Origin: Inia geoffrensis
Taxonomy: Eukaryota; Chordata; Mammalia; Artiodactyla; Iniidae
Assembly: GCA_036417435.1 (NCBI GenBank)
Contig: CM070903.1
Span: forward strand, 56,706,001 to 56,770,000
Length of the DNA: 64,000 nt
Direction: 5' to 3'
Shown: piece after piece, positions 47,590-59,330 of the stretch
Numbering within the stretch: the first letter of the stretch is position 1
Layout: every line of letters begins with the position of its first letter
Translations under genes and position numbers: made by a program
The notes under the pieces: generated by a model
Database searches by the model: none
Told to the model about the DNA's origin: nothing
What the model saw: only the letters and a program-made list of their open reading frames with translations

Positions 47590-47609
47590 GGGGGGGGGGA
47601 GGGGGGAGG
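47590..47609 (+). repeat. G-rich tract, quadruplex-capable
   Basis: GGGGGGGGGAGGGGGGAGGG: at least four runs of three or more G separated by single A. Confidence 0.8.
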
Positions 47610-48705
47610 GAAGCAGGAAGATGAGAAGTGTGTTGTCATGGAAGCTACATAAAGAAAGTGCTTCAAGAAAGAAAGAGTGGTCAGCTGGGCTGAAGAGGTC
47701 AGGTAAGGTAAGTGACTACTGCACTTGTCAGCACAGTGGTCACCGGTGGTTTGACAAGACAGTCCCAGTGACGCTGTTGAGTCAGAAGCCCCACGGGAAA
47801 GAATGAGGTGAGCGCGGATGGTGAAGAAGCAGAAACAGTGATGTAGGACTTCATCCAGGATCAGATGAAGACAGATGGCACCTCTGCAAATGAATCATCT
47901 GGTGCTCTTTTCACTGATAGCTTTTCACATGTGTCCATCCGAGCATGAGGGTGGCGAGGAAGGCCCCCACCCTCCTCTACCTGGCGGGGCTCTTCCAGCC
48001 CCGTAAGCAGCTCTGGCGTCCTGAGGCCTGCACCCCTCACTCAGCTTCACCACAGCCTGCTGTGACTCAGCAGCTCAGGGACCGCCCACTGTGGGCCAGT
48101 GCCAGGCTCACCCTGTGCACCGCAGGTAGCAGCTGATCAAAGTCTTCCTTCCCATCATATATAGCATTGCCTCTGAGAGGAGATTTGGAAAATGCAATTT
48201 TCTTCATCTTTCCCTGTGATGTCTTGGTGATTCTAACCCCATCTTCACTTCAGTTCCTCGTAAAAGGTAGCTGAGGAAGTGTATCTAAGGGATAGGAACT
48301 ATTTTTGGTGCAGGGGGAGAAGTTAAGGACTATATCCTGTCTCTTTTCACCTCAGAGGCTGACTACTCTCAGTCTGTACAATCTTCCCAGAGTTTATTTA
48401 AACCTTGGCCATGCTGGTTTCCAATGCAGCTTTAATTCCGAGTTACCCACTTAGTACAAAGATCCCCATCCTCATTCACTCAAGCGATTCTAGGTCCTCT
48501 CGTTGGTAACCCTTTACATTTTTCTTCACTGAAGTTTCAATTCCGGGTGTTCTGTCATTCCCTCAAAATTCAAAAAAAGTCAGCTTGCCTCCAAACTTGC
48601 TGTAAGTTCCTCCAGAGACGTGTGGCCAAATTCTGATGGTAGACAATACTCAGGGAAAAAATACAGAAGAATCTCCCTAGGAATATAAGCACAGCAGAGA
48701 TGAGA
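47610..48705. other. single-copy intron DNA
   Basis: Includes a short G+C-richer stretch (about 47940-48130) with no recognised domain or CpG-island density. Confidence 0.4.
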
Positions 48706-48709
48706 ATAT

Positions 48710-49097
48710 ACCAGGAAAAGAGATGCAGCGCTCATCTGTCCAAACTGGCTCTATCTCCTGGGTTTTGTTAAATATCTTGGCAAAGATGAGCATTTGTGCC
48801 TGCCAAATAGTTTGTTTTTATAAGTGGCATCAAAGTGTTCTTCAAAAGGCATTGACTGGGGAGAAGGAGGTGGTCATGGCTATAAAAGGGCAACAGGAAG
48901 AATCCTTGTGGTGATGGAAGTCTTCTGTATCTTGACTGTGTCAATGTCAATATCCTAATTTCCATATTGTTCTATAGTTTTGCAAAATGTTACCATTGGG
49001 AGAAACTGGGTAAAGGGTACAGGGGATATCTCTGTATTATTTCTTACAACAGCACAGGAATGTACATTTATCTTAAAATAAAACGTTTATTAAAGCA
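48710..49097 (+). mobile_element. old L1ME-type 3'-end fragment
   Basis: CTATAAAAGGGCAACAGGAA, GAATCCTTGTGGTGATGG, TTCTGTATCTTGACTGTGTC, TGTTACCATTGGGAGAAACT, GGGTAAAGGGTACAGGGGAT, ATCTTAAAATAAAACGTTTA in L1ME 3'-end order. It is about 11 kb from the similar piece at 37510-37945. Confidence 0.78.
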
Positions 49098-49745
49098 AGC
49101 AAGCATGAGCTCACAATGCCTGTCCATAACCAAGCAGTCCAGGAAAGCCTTGCACCTACTTGAATTTCTCCTTGTTAGAGAACTAAGTCAGCATTGCAAA
49201 ATTCCTGGAGGAAAAGAGGCTGACTACAGCCTTACTGACTTTTTCCCTAAGAAAACCAAAGAACTTAACTCTTCGGAGTAATTCTTTCCTCGGGGCCTCC
49301 GGGACTACTCCTAGAAATCATACATGGACCCTGCTCTTTCCAGACAGCCATGGTCATTGTTCTGACAGGTGCTTCATTTTGTCAAAAGGCAGGAGCACCC
49401 CACCCTTCTAGTGTGGTGGCTTTTCTAGGATTAATCCCCTAGATGACATACATTTCATTCCTGGGAGAATATGAAATCTAGAAATTTACAGTTACCACAT
49501 CTTAAAAGTATATAGAGTGTTTTATGTTGAAGTGTTCCAAGAAATTCATGTATATTACCCAAGGGATTTACAAAATGTTTCAATTATAAAATAACATGGC
49601 ACACAAAGGATAAAAGAGCTATTTCTTACATAATTTACATTCCTAGTGCTTTAATTATATTATTTGTGGCAATATTCATTCATAATTTTAAGGAGATTCA
49701 ATCCAAAAAGTTAAAAATCCTCAGCATTTCACAACATCAAATGTA
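49098..49745. other. single-copy intron DNA
   Basis: No recognised feature. Confidence 0.4.
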
Positions 49746-49746
49746 A

Positions 49747-49782
49747 CACACACACACACACATACACACACACACACACACA
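49747..49782. repeat. (CA)n microsatellite
   Basis: About 18 CA units with one T interruption. Confidence 0.97.
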
Positions 49783-50465
49783 GAGTCCTCAGAATTATTT
49801 GCCTGGCTGGTAAGAAGATGAGTAGGGAAGAGGCAGGATGAGAAAGGGCTTCTGGGTATTTAAGCTGAGCAGAAATCAGATGGCATAGAAAGAAAAGCTT
49901 CAAGTGGAGTCCCTGGGAAAGGAGGCCTGTGGCCAAGTTTACGGTGGTTTGGTGGAGGAGAAGTGGTGAGAGGTATTTTTAAATACAAACCACCTCTTTC
50001 CTCCCCTAAATCCAGCCTCCCTTCCTCCAATACAGGGTTGAATCCCCTGTACTGGTCTTGAGTATTGGTCCTTTTCATGGTGGGTATAAATTCTGTGGCG
50101 TTTAGATTAGAGCTAATCTTCCAAGGAAGTATTTCTAGAAAAACAAATATTCGGAGGTGGTGGCATTTGGTGGGGAGTGGGAAACGGTGAAGGGGCAGGT
50201 TGGGGAGAGACAAAGTTCTGAATTAGTTCTGGATTATTCTCAGTCTGTGAAATCTCTACATCAAAATTTACATGAAACACCATTATAGTCTGAATAATGT
50301 CTCACACGTGTGTACTATTATTTCTAAAGACAGATAAAGAGACAAAGGCACACAGGGAGAAGGAGAGATTATTTTAAAGTGAAACACTTTATGTAAAGGT
50401 TTTATTGGAATCACTTGTCACAAGTGGCTCATCATGTTGTATTTTCTCAATATCCTCAAGCTCAT
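49783..50465. other. single-copy intron DNA
   Basis: No exon supported. The minus-strand frame 49860-50213 lacks splice sites and domains. Confidence 0.4.
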
Positions 50466-50469
50466 TAAT

Positions 50470-50720
50470 TCCACAGACATTCCCTGAACGCTACTAAAAC
50501 AAAGCCTTTATCTAGTGCACTTTCCAGAGCCTGGCATCGTGCCCCATGCTAGGAACCCAATACATTCTTACTACACTGAATTCAGCCTACTAGGGAACGC
50601 AGACAAGGAAGCAAACTATTCCAATACAGTGTGACAGAAGCTAGAATGGGAATGTAGCACCATGGCTACCTAGAGGAGGGGCCCAAACTCGTATCTGGGA
50701 AGCCCCAAAGGAAGGGTAGG
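50470..50720 (+). repeat. L2-like LINE fragment
   Basis: CATTCCCTGAACGCTACTAA, GAGCCTGGCATCGTGCCCCA, AGACAAGGAAGCAAAC, GTGTGACAGAAGCTAGAATG follow L2-type order but are diverged. Confidence 0.45.
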
Positions 50721-52475
50721 AGTCAGCTAGCTGTGCAGGGCAGGGGGGTACAGCCTGTGAAGAAAGAATGCTAGGCCAACTGCACTATATGTTGGGGAAC
50801 TGAGTATTTTCTGACGGTACTGAGCACCCTGGTCAGATTCATCCATTCTTTATAAAGTGCTGGAAATGTGCTAAGTGTTGCTATAGGCTTCATATACAAA
50901 ACTTGATGTCATCTTTATGGAAGCTCTTTGATTGAGGACTTATTCCTATTTTGAACCTCTCTGGTTCCCTAATTGTTAAGGATCCTCATGTCCACGCCCA
51001 CCTGTACTCTCCTTTGCCCCTCTCCCTCCAAGACCTTAGTATCCACCTTTGTACTCTCTCCTCCATGTCACTTCTGCTAAACGGCTCTTCCCTTGGGGAT
51101 TCTGTCCCACGAGACTGACTGGAGAGGAAGACAAATTATCCTGCTCCTGTGGTCTCTAAGCACAAACGCAGACCTCCACATTTTCCTTTTCATGAAAAAT
51201 TAATCCAGGAAAACCGTTAGATCCTCTTAAAAACTGTAAGCTACCAAAAATCATAAATGTGGGGGCTGAATGTAGATGCTTAAGAACTCTTTAAAAATTC
51301 CTTCATTTATTGTCTTGAGTCCCTCTCTTCGATGCAATTCTTCAATGACATCTTCTTTTGTTCCTGAGGAGGGTATATATTATCAAACTTCTCTCCACGC
51401 TCTAACTTCAGGTTTCCTTTAAGACAGAAACAGTGATCCTCTAATTCACAAAAGGTCCTTCAAGGATGTGCTCAGCACAGAACTATAGGAATAACCTGGT
51501 GTCTGGAGTATCCAAGTGGATACTGTGTATTTTGTAGGGACTCAAGAATGAAGTGCTACCATTCAAGGGGAGTCTTTTCTTACCAAGAACACCCCTTCTT
51601 CCCTTGGAGCTTTTAACATAGTTCCACCTCCAAACTTGCTAATAAAATCAGGAATTTGTCTTTATTAACATTATCCCTCTCCTTGGGGATTCAAGAAATA
51701 AGTAACCCGAAGATCTTCCAGAGCTATTGTTTGCACCCAGGGCTGTAATAGGTTCTTGGCTATAATGCTCATTTCAGTTGAATTCCTACAGAAACCATAT
51801 CCATATCTACAGGTTTGAGTTGGAAATTTTTATAGAGTTCAACTAGCTGAGCTACAACACTAAATCAGCTCTGTCTCCATATATGACGACCAAGCTTTGA
51901 AAAGCTCCAGCTAAGGGCCATTTCCTTTTCAATCCATGGTCATATCCTTTCTCAACAGGGTGATTTTTCCTTAAGAAAAATCTTTCTTGCATTAATATAA
52001 CTCTGCTCTTTCTAGGCATGAGCAGAGATACACAGAGGTTCCTGGTTATCCTGCCATTCTTTTTAAAGAGTAAACTAGTTAATAATAAGCTTGGTCTTGG
52101 CTAAGGAGAAGAGCAAGCCTCCTACCTGAGGTACAGCGAAACTCTCTCCTTCAACACAGTGAAAGGCTATGGAAATGGCATGGCTCCACTTTCTAAAACC
52201 AGGAGTCAGGTCCTGGTTTTTGATAGACCTCAATTGCTAATGTTTTTTGTTTGTTTGTTTGTTTGTTTTGTGGTCTTTTCTTTTGCTTCAGTAACTGGCA
52301 GCAACCTGTAAAAAGTGACTTTCTTTTTAAAATTTATTTTTGGTATTTTTAAAAGTTAAGATAACATGAAGCATGTTTGCACTTCTGCATAGGTGAAATA
52401 AATGAAGCCTGACTTATATCGAGTTTACATATACAATGATAAACTAAAACAAGGCATTATAGGTTAGCATTTGTG
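50721..52475. other. single-copy intron DNA with a (GTTT)n tract
   Basis: A (GTTT)n tract lies at 52246-52269. A MIR-like piece GTGCTAAGTGTTGCTATAGG is near 50867. No exon was recognised. Confidence 0.4.
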
Positions 52476-52479
52476 AGTA

Positions 52480-52700
52480 AGGACTATGAAAGCAGACTGC
52501 CAATATTCAAATCCCAGCTCTCCCACTTAAGAGTTATGTAAGGCTGGGCAAATTACTTAACCTCTGCATACCTCAATTTTCTCATCTGTAAAATGGGGAT
52601 AATAAAAGTATTTATAGGGTTGTTGTAAGGTTTAAGTGAGTTAACATATGCAGAGCCCTTACGACAGTGCCTGGCACACAGTAAGTGCATAAAAAATATC
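52480..52700 (+). repeat. MIR-family SINE
   Basis: AAGCAGACTGCCAATATTCA, ATCCCAGCTCTCCCACTTAA, CAATTTTCTCATCTGTAAAA, TGGGGATAATAAAAG, GTGCCTGGCACACAGTAAGTGC: a well-preserved MIR. A short (GTT)n follows at about 52707-52724. Confidence 0.9.
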
Positions 52701-52724
52701 ATTATTATTGTTGTTGTTGTTGTT

Positions 52725-53970
52725 GAAAGTGATTTGAGATTTGATACTGCTTCAATATTTAGGACCATTTGATAAAATTTAACAATCCGGATCTCAGTTT
52801 ACCGTATTTACCTCTGATTTATTCACACAACTCAGTTGCCCCCCATTATTTGAAAATACTTTAACATCCAGTAGTACTATTCACTGCTTTTTACATTAAT
52901 CCCTTTCAATTTAACCAAAATTATTTTTGAAAATCTACTAATACACATTGGACACAGTGTGGAAAATTCAATCTGTTTTCAAAGGAGTTACTATATTTGG
53001 AGATTAAATAAATTAATATACATAAAACAAAACATAATGCACGATAGGAAAATGTTAAACTGACCATAACTGGGTGATAATAACGGACAATAAGAACGAC
53101 TATTTTTATCAATTTATAACATGAATCTAATAGAAGAGGCCCATTTAGCAGTGTAGGAAGGGATAAGGATGATGTCATGTTCAAAGTGAACCAAGTGGAG
53201 GGAACACTCCACACACTTCAAAGGACCTGACTGCTCTCTTATCTGTGACAAGCAAGGCAAGTCTGGTGAACAATCGTGAGTGTAAAGAACATGGTCCCCT
53301 CCACACTGTACATGGCCAGCCACAATCTTCACGTCTGGAGGAACTTAAAGTCTAGTAAACACAAGGACTAATATGTGGACCAGACAACAGAATAGTGCAG
53401 TACAGGGAAGAAAACATAAAGAAGACAAGAAATCTGTTTTCACTGGTGAAATGTGAGAAAACATATGACATGCTGCCAAAGGCAAAAGAGAAAATCGGTA
53501 AATGAGGAGCTCCTTTTGTTCCAGTTAAAGCCTTGCATTGTGTACAATTCTTTTCCCACTGAATATTTTTATAAAACAATCACCACAAAAAAATTCAAGC
53601 TGGTACAGAAAGGAGCTTATCTATTAACTCATTTGGCTTTCAGAGTGTTCAGCTGATAATAGTATGATGATTTCAAGTACTAAAGATTCTACATGTTCAT
53701 TAGGGAGATGGTTTCTGGGAAACTTAAAATTTCTAGTGATGCCTAATTATAGAGGTGGATGCACCTTAAAGCCTTAGTACACTCCATCAGATTATCTCCG
53801 TTTTGATCACATGCAACTCATGAAAATTAATAATGATGATACACTTAAGAGGCAGAACAAAAATTAGCCAAGAAAAAATGAAGAAAATGATAATGCACAG
53901 CTGTACGTCCAAACTCTGCTGCAACACAACCAGGCAAATCTCTCCAGGCTCATAGTGCAGAGAGTAGCAA
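52725..53970. other. single-copy intron DNA
   Basis: No exon or repeat recognised. Confidence 0.4.
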
Positions 53971-54080
53971 AGCGTGTGTGGGTGTCTGTGTGTGTGTGTA
54001 TATGTGGTGAATATTACAAAAAGGGTGTGTGTTTATATGTAAGTATGTACATATGTATGTGTGAGTATATATATACACCG
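53971..54080. repeat. imperfect (TG)n/(TATG)n microsatellite
   Basis: GTGTGTGGGTGTCTGTGTGT, then GTATATGTGG and, after a gap, ATGTAAGTATGTACATATGT and GTATATATATAC. Confidence 0.9.
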
Positions 54081-54094
54081 TGATTAAAAGCAAG

Positions 54095-54310
54095 AGCTTC
54101 CAAATCAGGGAGCCCTGTCCTTAGTAGCTGTGTAATTGTCTTTGTGATTTTGAGTGTTATTTAGTTCCTCTTTTTCAGTTTAGCATTTAAAAAAAAAATT
54201 AAAAATAATACCAGCCTTGTAAGTTTGTCTAAGGAGCTAATGTATACAAAGCACTTAGGTGACTGTGTAAAATATAATGATGACTCATAAATTGTGGCTA
54301 TTATTATCAT
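54095..54310 (+). repeat. MIR-family SINE
   Basis: AAGCAAGAGCTTCCAAATCA, GTAGCTGTGTAATTGTC, AAAAATAATACCAGCC, GTATACAAAGCACTTAGGTG, GTGGCTATTATTATCATC. Complete order, diverged. Confidence 0.75.
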
Positions 54311-55305
54311 CAGTAAGGCCTGGTTCACTTGAAGCAATGTCCCAATCATTGGACATGTCATATCCATACATTTTTTAATAATATGCACACATTTATTCAG
54401 ATATACACAGGCATACTGATATATAATTTTTTCCATAGTACCATGTCTTAGGGACCAATTGACATGCCTGAATCTCAGAACTAGTGAATGAGAAACCAGG
54501 ATTCAAATTTAAGGCTACCCAACATCAAGGATGAGGATCTTACATACTACGACCAGACAAACACTGACAGAAGGCAAGAAGATGGCTGGAGAATCCCATT
54601 TTCTAGGGACTATACTGTAGGCCATGGCAGTATGAGACTGACATCCATCCAGATCACTGGATGAATGGCCTTTTCAACCTCATAATATTTGTACAACCCT
54701 GAGGTCTGGCTTGCTTCTGTCCCGTTCCCGGGCTCGTGCAAGCTTGCCAACCCAGACACTGTGCAGATCTGGTAGTCAGAACTTACTGTCCAGGAATGCA
54801 GCACTCTGGCTTCACTCCTTGATCAGCGGCTTGTCTCTGGATCCCTAGTGTCATTAGTGAAAATGTGTCCTCATGCAAAGTCCAAGGTGGATCCGCCTGA
54901 ATATAACAAGAGCGTCCTCCTTTCTCCTAGGGCAGGATGGATGTTAGGTGTGTGTTCCTAAAGGATAGTAGGTGGGGCCCTCATCCATGTAAGCACAGCG
55001 CCGCAGCCCTAGACACCACCACAGAAACTTCCATAAAGCCCAGGGCAACTGCAGAATGGAGTTCACGGCTTCCAGTGGTTTGCAGTCTACTGTCACACAC
55101 AGGACCCTAGACCCTATGCTGGACCTGCGTAGGGGCCATAGCCCCCTATATATATGCCCCACCTCTAACTTTCTCTTCCTCCCTGTTTCTATCCTTTGCC
55201 AACTCCTTTCTTCAGGAAGATTTTGTCAGTCACTGATCAGAAAGTCAAAGTAACATCCTAAGGGAAAACACTATTCCAGCTAGAGCATGTTGTGTATTTC
55301 CCTCT
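54311..55305. other. single-copy intron DNA
   Basis: No exon supported. Confidence 0.4.
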
Positions 55306-55309
55306 GCTG

Positions 55310-55560
55310 AAAGCCTCTTACCTCACCCAGGCCCCTCAAAGCTTGTGACGCCCAACCAAACCAATTGGCTGTACTAATTTAGTGGTGCTTCTGCTACTGT
55401 CCCCCACCCGCTCATATGACACCTATTTGAGAGCACTCTTCTGTATACTAACTTCTTTGGCTTGACTGTAAATCCCCTTTCTATCATTGGTCCCTACCTG
55501 GAAAAACTCTGAACCTTGAACTTTACCCCCTCCCTGTCTCCATCCTTAGAGAACTGAGAT
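55310..55560 (+). repeat. L2-like LINE 3' fragment
   Basis: GAGAGCACTCTTCTGTATAC, TTGGCTTGACTGTAAATCCC and the preceding CTCATATGACACC loosely follow the L2 3' end. Confidence 0.4.
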
Positions 55561-55719
55561 CCAGACGTTTAAATCCCTCATTAACCATGCCCACAAATGT
55601 TAAGATCTTACACTGAACCAAAAAGTAAAACTCAGTTTCTCTCAGTAAGTTCAGTAGCTAAAGCTACAAAAAGAGACTTTCTAGAAGGCCATAATGTCAT
55701 GAGGGTCTTCGTGAGGCAG

Positions 55720-55838
55720 TAAAAAAAAAAAAAAAAAAAAAAAGAGAAAGAATGGAAAGAAAGGGAGGGAGGGAAGAAGGAAGGAAAGGAGAAAGTCAGT
55801 AAGAATTCTTTTTTTTTTTTTTTTTTTTTTTTTTTTAG
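55720..55838. repeat. A-run, purine tract and T-run (hairpin-capable)
   Basis: About 24 A (55720-55743), then a purine-only stretch GAGAAAGAATGGAAAGAAAG, GGAGGGAGGGAAGAAGGAAG..., then about 28 T (55810-55837). The A and T runs are complementary, separated by about 66 bases. Confidence 0.9.
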
Positions 55839-55870
55839 CCCCGTTGATTATAAATGGCCCCTATTCATTT

Positions 55871-56287
55871 TGGGTTTTTTTTTTTTTAACATCTTTATTG
55901 GAGCATCATTGCTTTACAATGGTGTGTTAGTTTCTGCTTTATAACAAAGTGAAACAGCTATACATACATATGTTCCCATATCTCTTCCCTCTTGCGTCTC
56001 CCTCCCACCCTCCCTATCCCACCCTTCTAGGTGGACACAAAGCACCGAGCTGATCTCCCTGTGCTATGCGGCTGCTTCCCACTGTCATACAGAGTGCAGT
56101 AAGTCAGGAAAAGAAAAACAAATACCATATGCTAACACATATATATGGAATCTAAAGAAAAAAAAAATGGTTCTGAAGAACCTAGAATAAAGACGCAGAC
56201 GTAGAGAATGGACTTGAGGACATGGGGAGGGGGAAGGGTAAGCTGGGACGAAGTGAGAGAGTGGCATGGACATACATACACTACCAT
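55871..56287 (-). mobile_element. short 5'-inverted L1 insertion (twin-priming structure)
   Basis: From the T run to about 56082 the sequence is an L1 3'UTR in reverse (AACATCTTTATTGGAGCATC ... GCTATGCGGCTGCTTCCCAC). At 56083 it flips to forward and reads the preceding L1 segment, CTGTCATACAGAGTGCAGTA to CATACATACACTACCA. In the full-length copy these two segments adjoin (26962-27200), missing only about 20 bp at the junction. Flanking ATTCATTTTGGGTTTTT and ATTCGTCTGTTTTTAA may be an eroded target duplication. Confidence 0.88.
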
Positions 56288-56608
56288 TCGTCTGTTTTTA
56301 ATAGCCCTTTCTGTCCTGTCTTCTATCCTTACAAATCCTGGCTCTTTATTACACTGGAGAGAGGATTAACATCCACCATATTGCTGGACCATGTAACAAG
56401 AGGGCAGTTAGTGGCAACAGTTCTCTTTCAAAAGACATGTCACCCACGTTATATCTAAATCAGTGCAGTTAGGAGACAAGTCATAAAGTCATTCTACTGA
56501 ATTTTCTCAATAATATAACAACCCAACAGAGAAAAAAATAACAGGAGTTGTCACTGCTTAGAAAATTCGACAAAGCATATGTAGAAATACGCTAGTAAGT
56601 ATCTTTAC
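56288..56608. other. intron DNA, no feature recognised
   Basis: Nothing supported. Confidence 0.4.
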
Positions 56609-56755
56609 CTTAAATTAGACGTCAGTTTTCTTACTGTTTCCTTGACAGATGTGCTTTGAGAAGATGTTGTCAGTGAAGAAACAACTTTACAACCACCCCT
56701 CACAGACACGCTGGCTTCGTATCCAGAACTTGAACTTAAATCCTCCACTGGCCTA
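56609..56755 (-). CDS. Ser/Thr-rich exon of the unidentified minus-strand gene
   Basis: 147 nt. The minus-strand acceptor is ...TTTTGCCCAG and the donor is AATTTAAG|GTAAAG. It enters with one base completing a codon left by the exon at 60000-60066 (AG + T = Ser), then reads RPVEDLSSSSGYEASVSVRG, GCKVVSSLTTSSQSTSVKET and VRKLTSNL, leaving two bases (phase 2). It is polar, Ser/Thr-rich and low in hydrophobics, so probably disordered. No motif is recognised. Frame continuity over four consecutive exon candidates is the main evidence. Confidence 0.6.
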
Positions 56756-57149
56756 CTGGGCAAAAGCAAGCCAAGGTTTATAATTTCTAAGTAGAAACCA
56801 CATTAGATACTAATAAATTCAGAAATATTAACACCCAACAAATGAGATGTGAATACACGAAAATTGAAAGGTAGGACATAGATGTAATGCTGGAAACTGT
56901 CATTTATGTAGTTATATAAAATCAGTTCTCAGGTATAAGAATTACTATTTATTCCTGACAAATCTTGTTCCAAGGTTTTTGGGTAGCCCCAATTAAATAG
57001 AATTGACAGTAATTTATTCTTAGTAACAGTAGTCATATACCATTTGTCTCTTATTTGCTGAAAGAGGCTTTTAAACTCAAGTTCTACTTTAGCCTGGGGG
57101 AAGGTAGGTACAGAAGGTAGGCCCAGAAATAAAGCAAAGTCAGCTGAAA

Positions 57150-57660
57150 GAAATATGTAGTCAAGATCTGGTGGAAGGAGAGCGTTCCAGGTGAAGTGTA
57201 ATGATCCTGGGGGAGAAACAAGGTAGGGCTGTTGAGAGACACACGAGAAGGCCAGGGCTGCGGGGGCGGGGGGAGTGCACAGGAAGAAGAGGCAGAGAGA
57301 GGAGGTGAGAGGCGCTGGCCATGGGGTGGGGACTGGAGTTTATTTTAAGCAGAGCAGGTGCTACCATTGGAGGGTTTCTTCCATGGGAGTGAGGTGATCT
57401 GATTGATACATGTTTTAAAAGGATAACTGGCTGCAGCATGGAGAAGAGCTCACCATGAGGACGCAGAAAGTAGCGCGTAGTGTGTTAATGAGCCCCAAGG
57501 CTTTCAGTACCGGGGGAACAAAAAAGCTCAAGAGCGCTGGGGGACACGCAATATGGGAGGCAAGGCTGGGTAGGCAGGTAGGGGCCAGATCACGTAGTGT
57601 CTTATTTGTCAAGTGCAAAGGAGATTTTAGTAATCCCTTCATGCTAACGTCCATGAATTA
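57150..57660 (+). repeat. L2 LINE internal fragments
   Basis: CATTGGAGGGTTTCTTCCAT, GTGATCTGATTGATACATG, TTTTAAAAGGATAACTGGCTGC (57365-57435) and GTAGGCAGGTAGGGGCCAGA, TCACGTAGTGTC (57569-57602) match L2 internal blocks, although their order here is not the usual one, which suggests two adjoining pieces. Confidence 0.6.
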
Positions 57661-57985
57661 AGACCGCAGCTCGCGAGAGTTTCCTGTGTTTACAACGTAT
57701 GGACCTTTTTAAAAAAACTGGATAATAGTTTATATCAAATGGAACATGCTTCTACTGTCAACAGTTCTTTGTCAGTAATTATACTGCCTAACTTCAGCTG
57801 ATACTTTATATAAGATTAAGAACACTGTGTTATAACTAATGTTTAATTGTCTGTTAAAGAACACTCACAGTGTCTGAAGCCTATTAATTATAATCTCCTT
57901 TATGCTGAAATTTTATCAAAGAAGTCCTTAAATTAAAAAATTTTTTTTTTTACCATTTTTGGGATGCTGGAAATTCGTGCTGGGG
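57661..57985. other. AT-rich intron DNA
   Basis: No recognised feature. Confidence 0.4.
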
Positions 57986-57989
57986 TGGG

Positions 57990-58190
57990 AGGTGGAGGAT
58001 AAAATGCACTACACCAGAGCACAGAGATTCCTCCCTGAACCTTTGTTTCTTCTTCTGCCAAATAATAATAGTGCCTGCCTTACAGAGCTGTGCTGAGGAT
58101 CACATAATACATACACAGAATTTAGCTCAATGCCTACTAACAGTAAGTGCTCAGCAGACAGTACCTAGTTATCAATGTTATTATAATCAT
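57990..58190 (+). repeat. MIR-family SINE fragment
   Basis: TCTTCTGCCAAATAATAATA, GTGCCTGCCTTACAGAGCTG, TGAGGATCACATAATACATA, AACAGTAAGTGCTCAGCAGA in MIR order. Confidence 0.7.
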
Positions 58191-58479
58191 CTTTATTATT
58201 ACTACCACTCCTGATGAATTCGATAAGATTATTCCATTAATATTGTTTTAATTGGATAATACTTCTAACATTCATATTGTAGTTATGACTCAAAGATTAT
58301 TTTTAAAAAACACAAGTTCATAAAAGCCTAAAAGTAATATACGAAATAATACACACACATGCAAAAAAACATGTTTTAGTTTTTGGATGGATTTTAAATT
58401 TCAATTCAAATTTTAATAAATAACTCTAGGTTAAAGCTTCGTCCATAAAATGACCTAACAACAGCACTGAGGAAAAAGT

Positions 58480-58640
58480 TACATCATTTATTCAATCAAC
58501 AAATATTATAGAATGCCAATTCTGAGGCAGGTGCTATTCTGGACACTAAGGACACAGCAGTGAGTAAAACAGCCCCTGCTCTCGTGGAACGAGTTAGCTT
58601 CAAGTAAAAATACAGAAAACAAGAAAGCTAGAATGTAAAG
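58480..58640 (+). repeat. L2-like LINE fragment
   Basis: TTATTCAATCAACAAATATT, GCAGGTGCTATTCTGGACAC, GGACACAGCAGTGAGTAAAA, CCCCTGCTCTCGTGGAACGA match the ...CAACAAATATTTATTGAG...GGATACAGCAGTGAACAAAACA...CCCTGCCCTCATGGAGC... block. Confidence 0.7.
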
Positions 58641-58759
58641 TGTTAAAAGAAATAGATAATTGAATAAGATACTTTAAAGTAATAATAAAGGCTCTGAACG
58701 AAATACAGTGGGAGGATACAATTTGATGGTGTGCCTTATCAGAAGCGGGGTGGGCTATT

Positions 58760-59330
58760 TTAGACGGAGTGTTCGGGGAAGACCTGTCAGAGGCCAGAGT
58801 TACAAAAAAGTAAAGATATGAGCCCTGTCCTTCTTGAAGCTCACATGCAGAGGGAAGGCAGATGCTCAGACGACAATTCCACCTGACGTGAGGAGTTGTT
58901 CACACTGTGTGTCAGAACGTGGTTGGTGTTTAACAAATAATCACTGCAGTTGAATGAACTATGATGCAATCTGATCCCCACAGTGGTGGCTCTGTGAACA
59001 CCTGAGTCTGCCCAGGAGAATCGGGGCCCCCAAAGGAGAGAACACTTGAACTGGGACGTGAATGAAAGGGTAACAGACCAGTACACAAGAGGGCATTCAA
59101 ACCCAGGAAGTGGTGTGGAAAAAGAGGTGGCATTTTGTGATAAAACAGAACGGGAAGCAATTTTGAAAGTCTGGGAAGCAAAGTGGGAGCTAACCTGGGA
59201 GTCACGAGCACAGGGGGCTTGTGCCATGCTCAGGAGTTTCTGCTTTGTCTTAAACGTGGTGGGGCTATGAAAGGCTTCTGAGTGGAAGAGTGGAGGGATG
59301 GGATTTGTGGGTAAGAGTGACTACTCAGTC
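58760..59330 (+). repeat. L2-like LINE fragment, continuation
   Basis: GGGAAGACCTGTCAGAGGCC (58777-), GAACTGGGACGTGAATGAAA (59049-) and GGAGTTTCTGCTTTGTCTTA (59232-) follow the L2 order ...GAGCTGAGACCTGAATGATG...AAGGAGTTTGGATTTTATTC.... The middle (58820-59040) is less clear. Confidence 0.5.

Noticed and set aside
37510..49097. Two L1ME-type 3' ends (37510-37945 and 48710-49097) as a segmental duplication
   Set aside because: They share only consensus L1ME order; flanks and detailed sequence differ, so they are independent old insertions.
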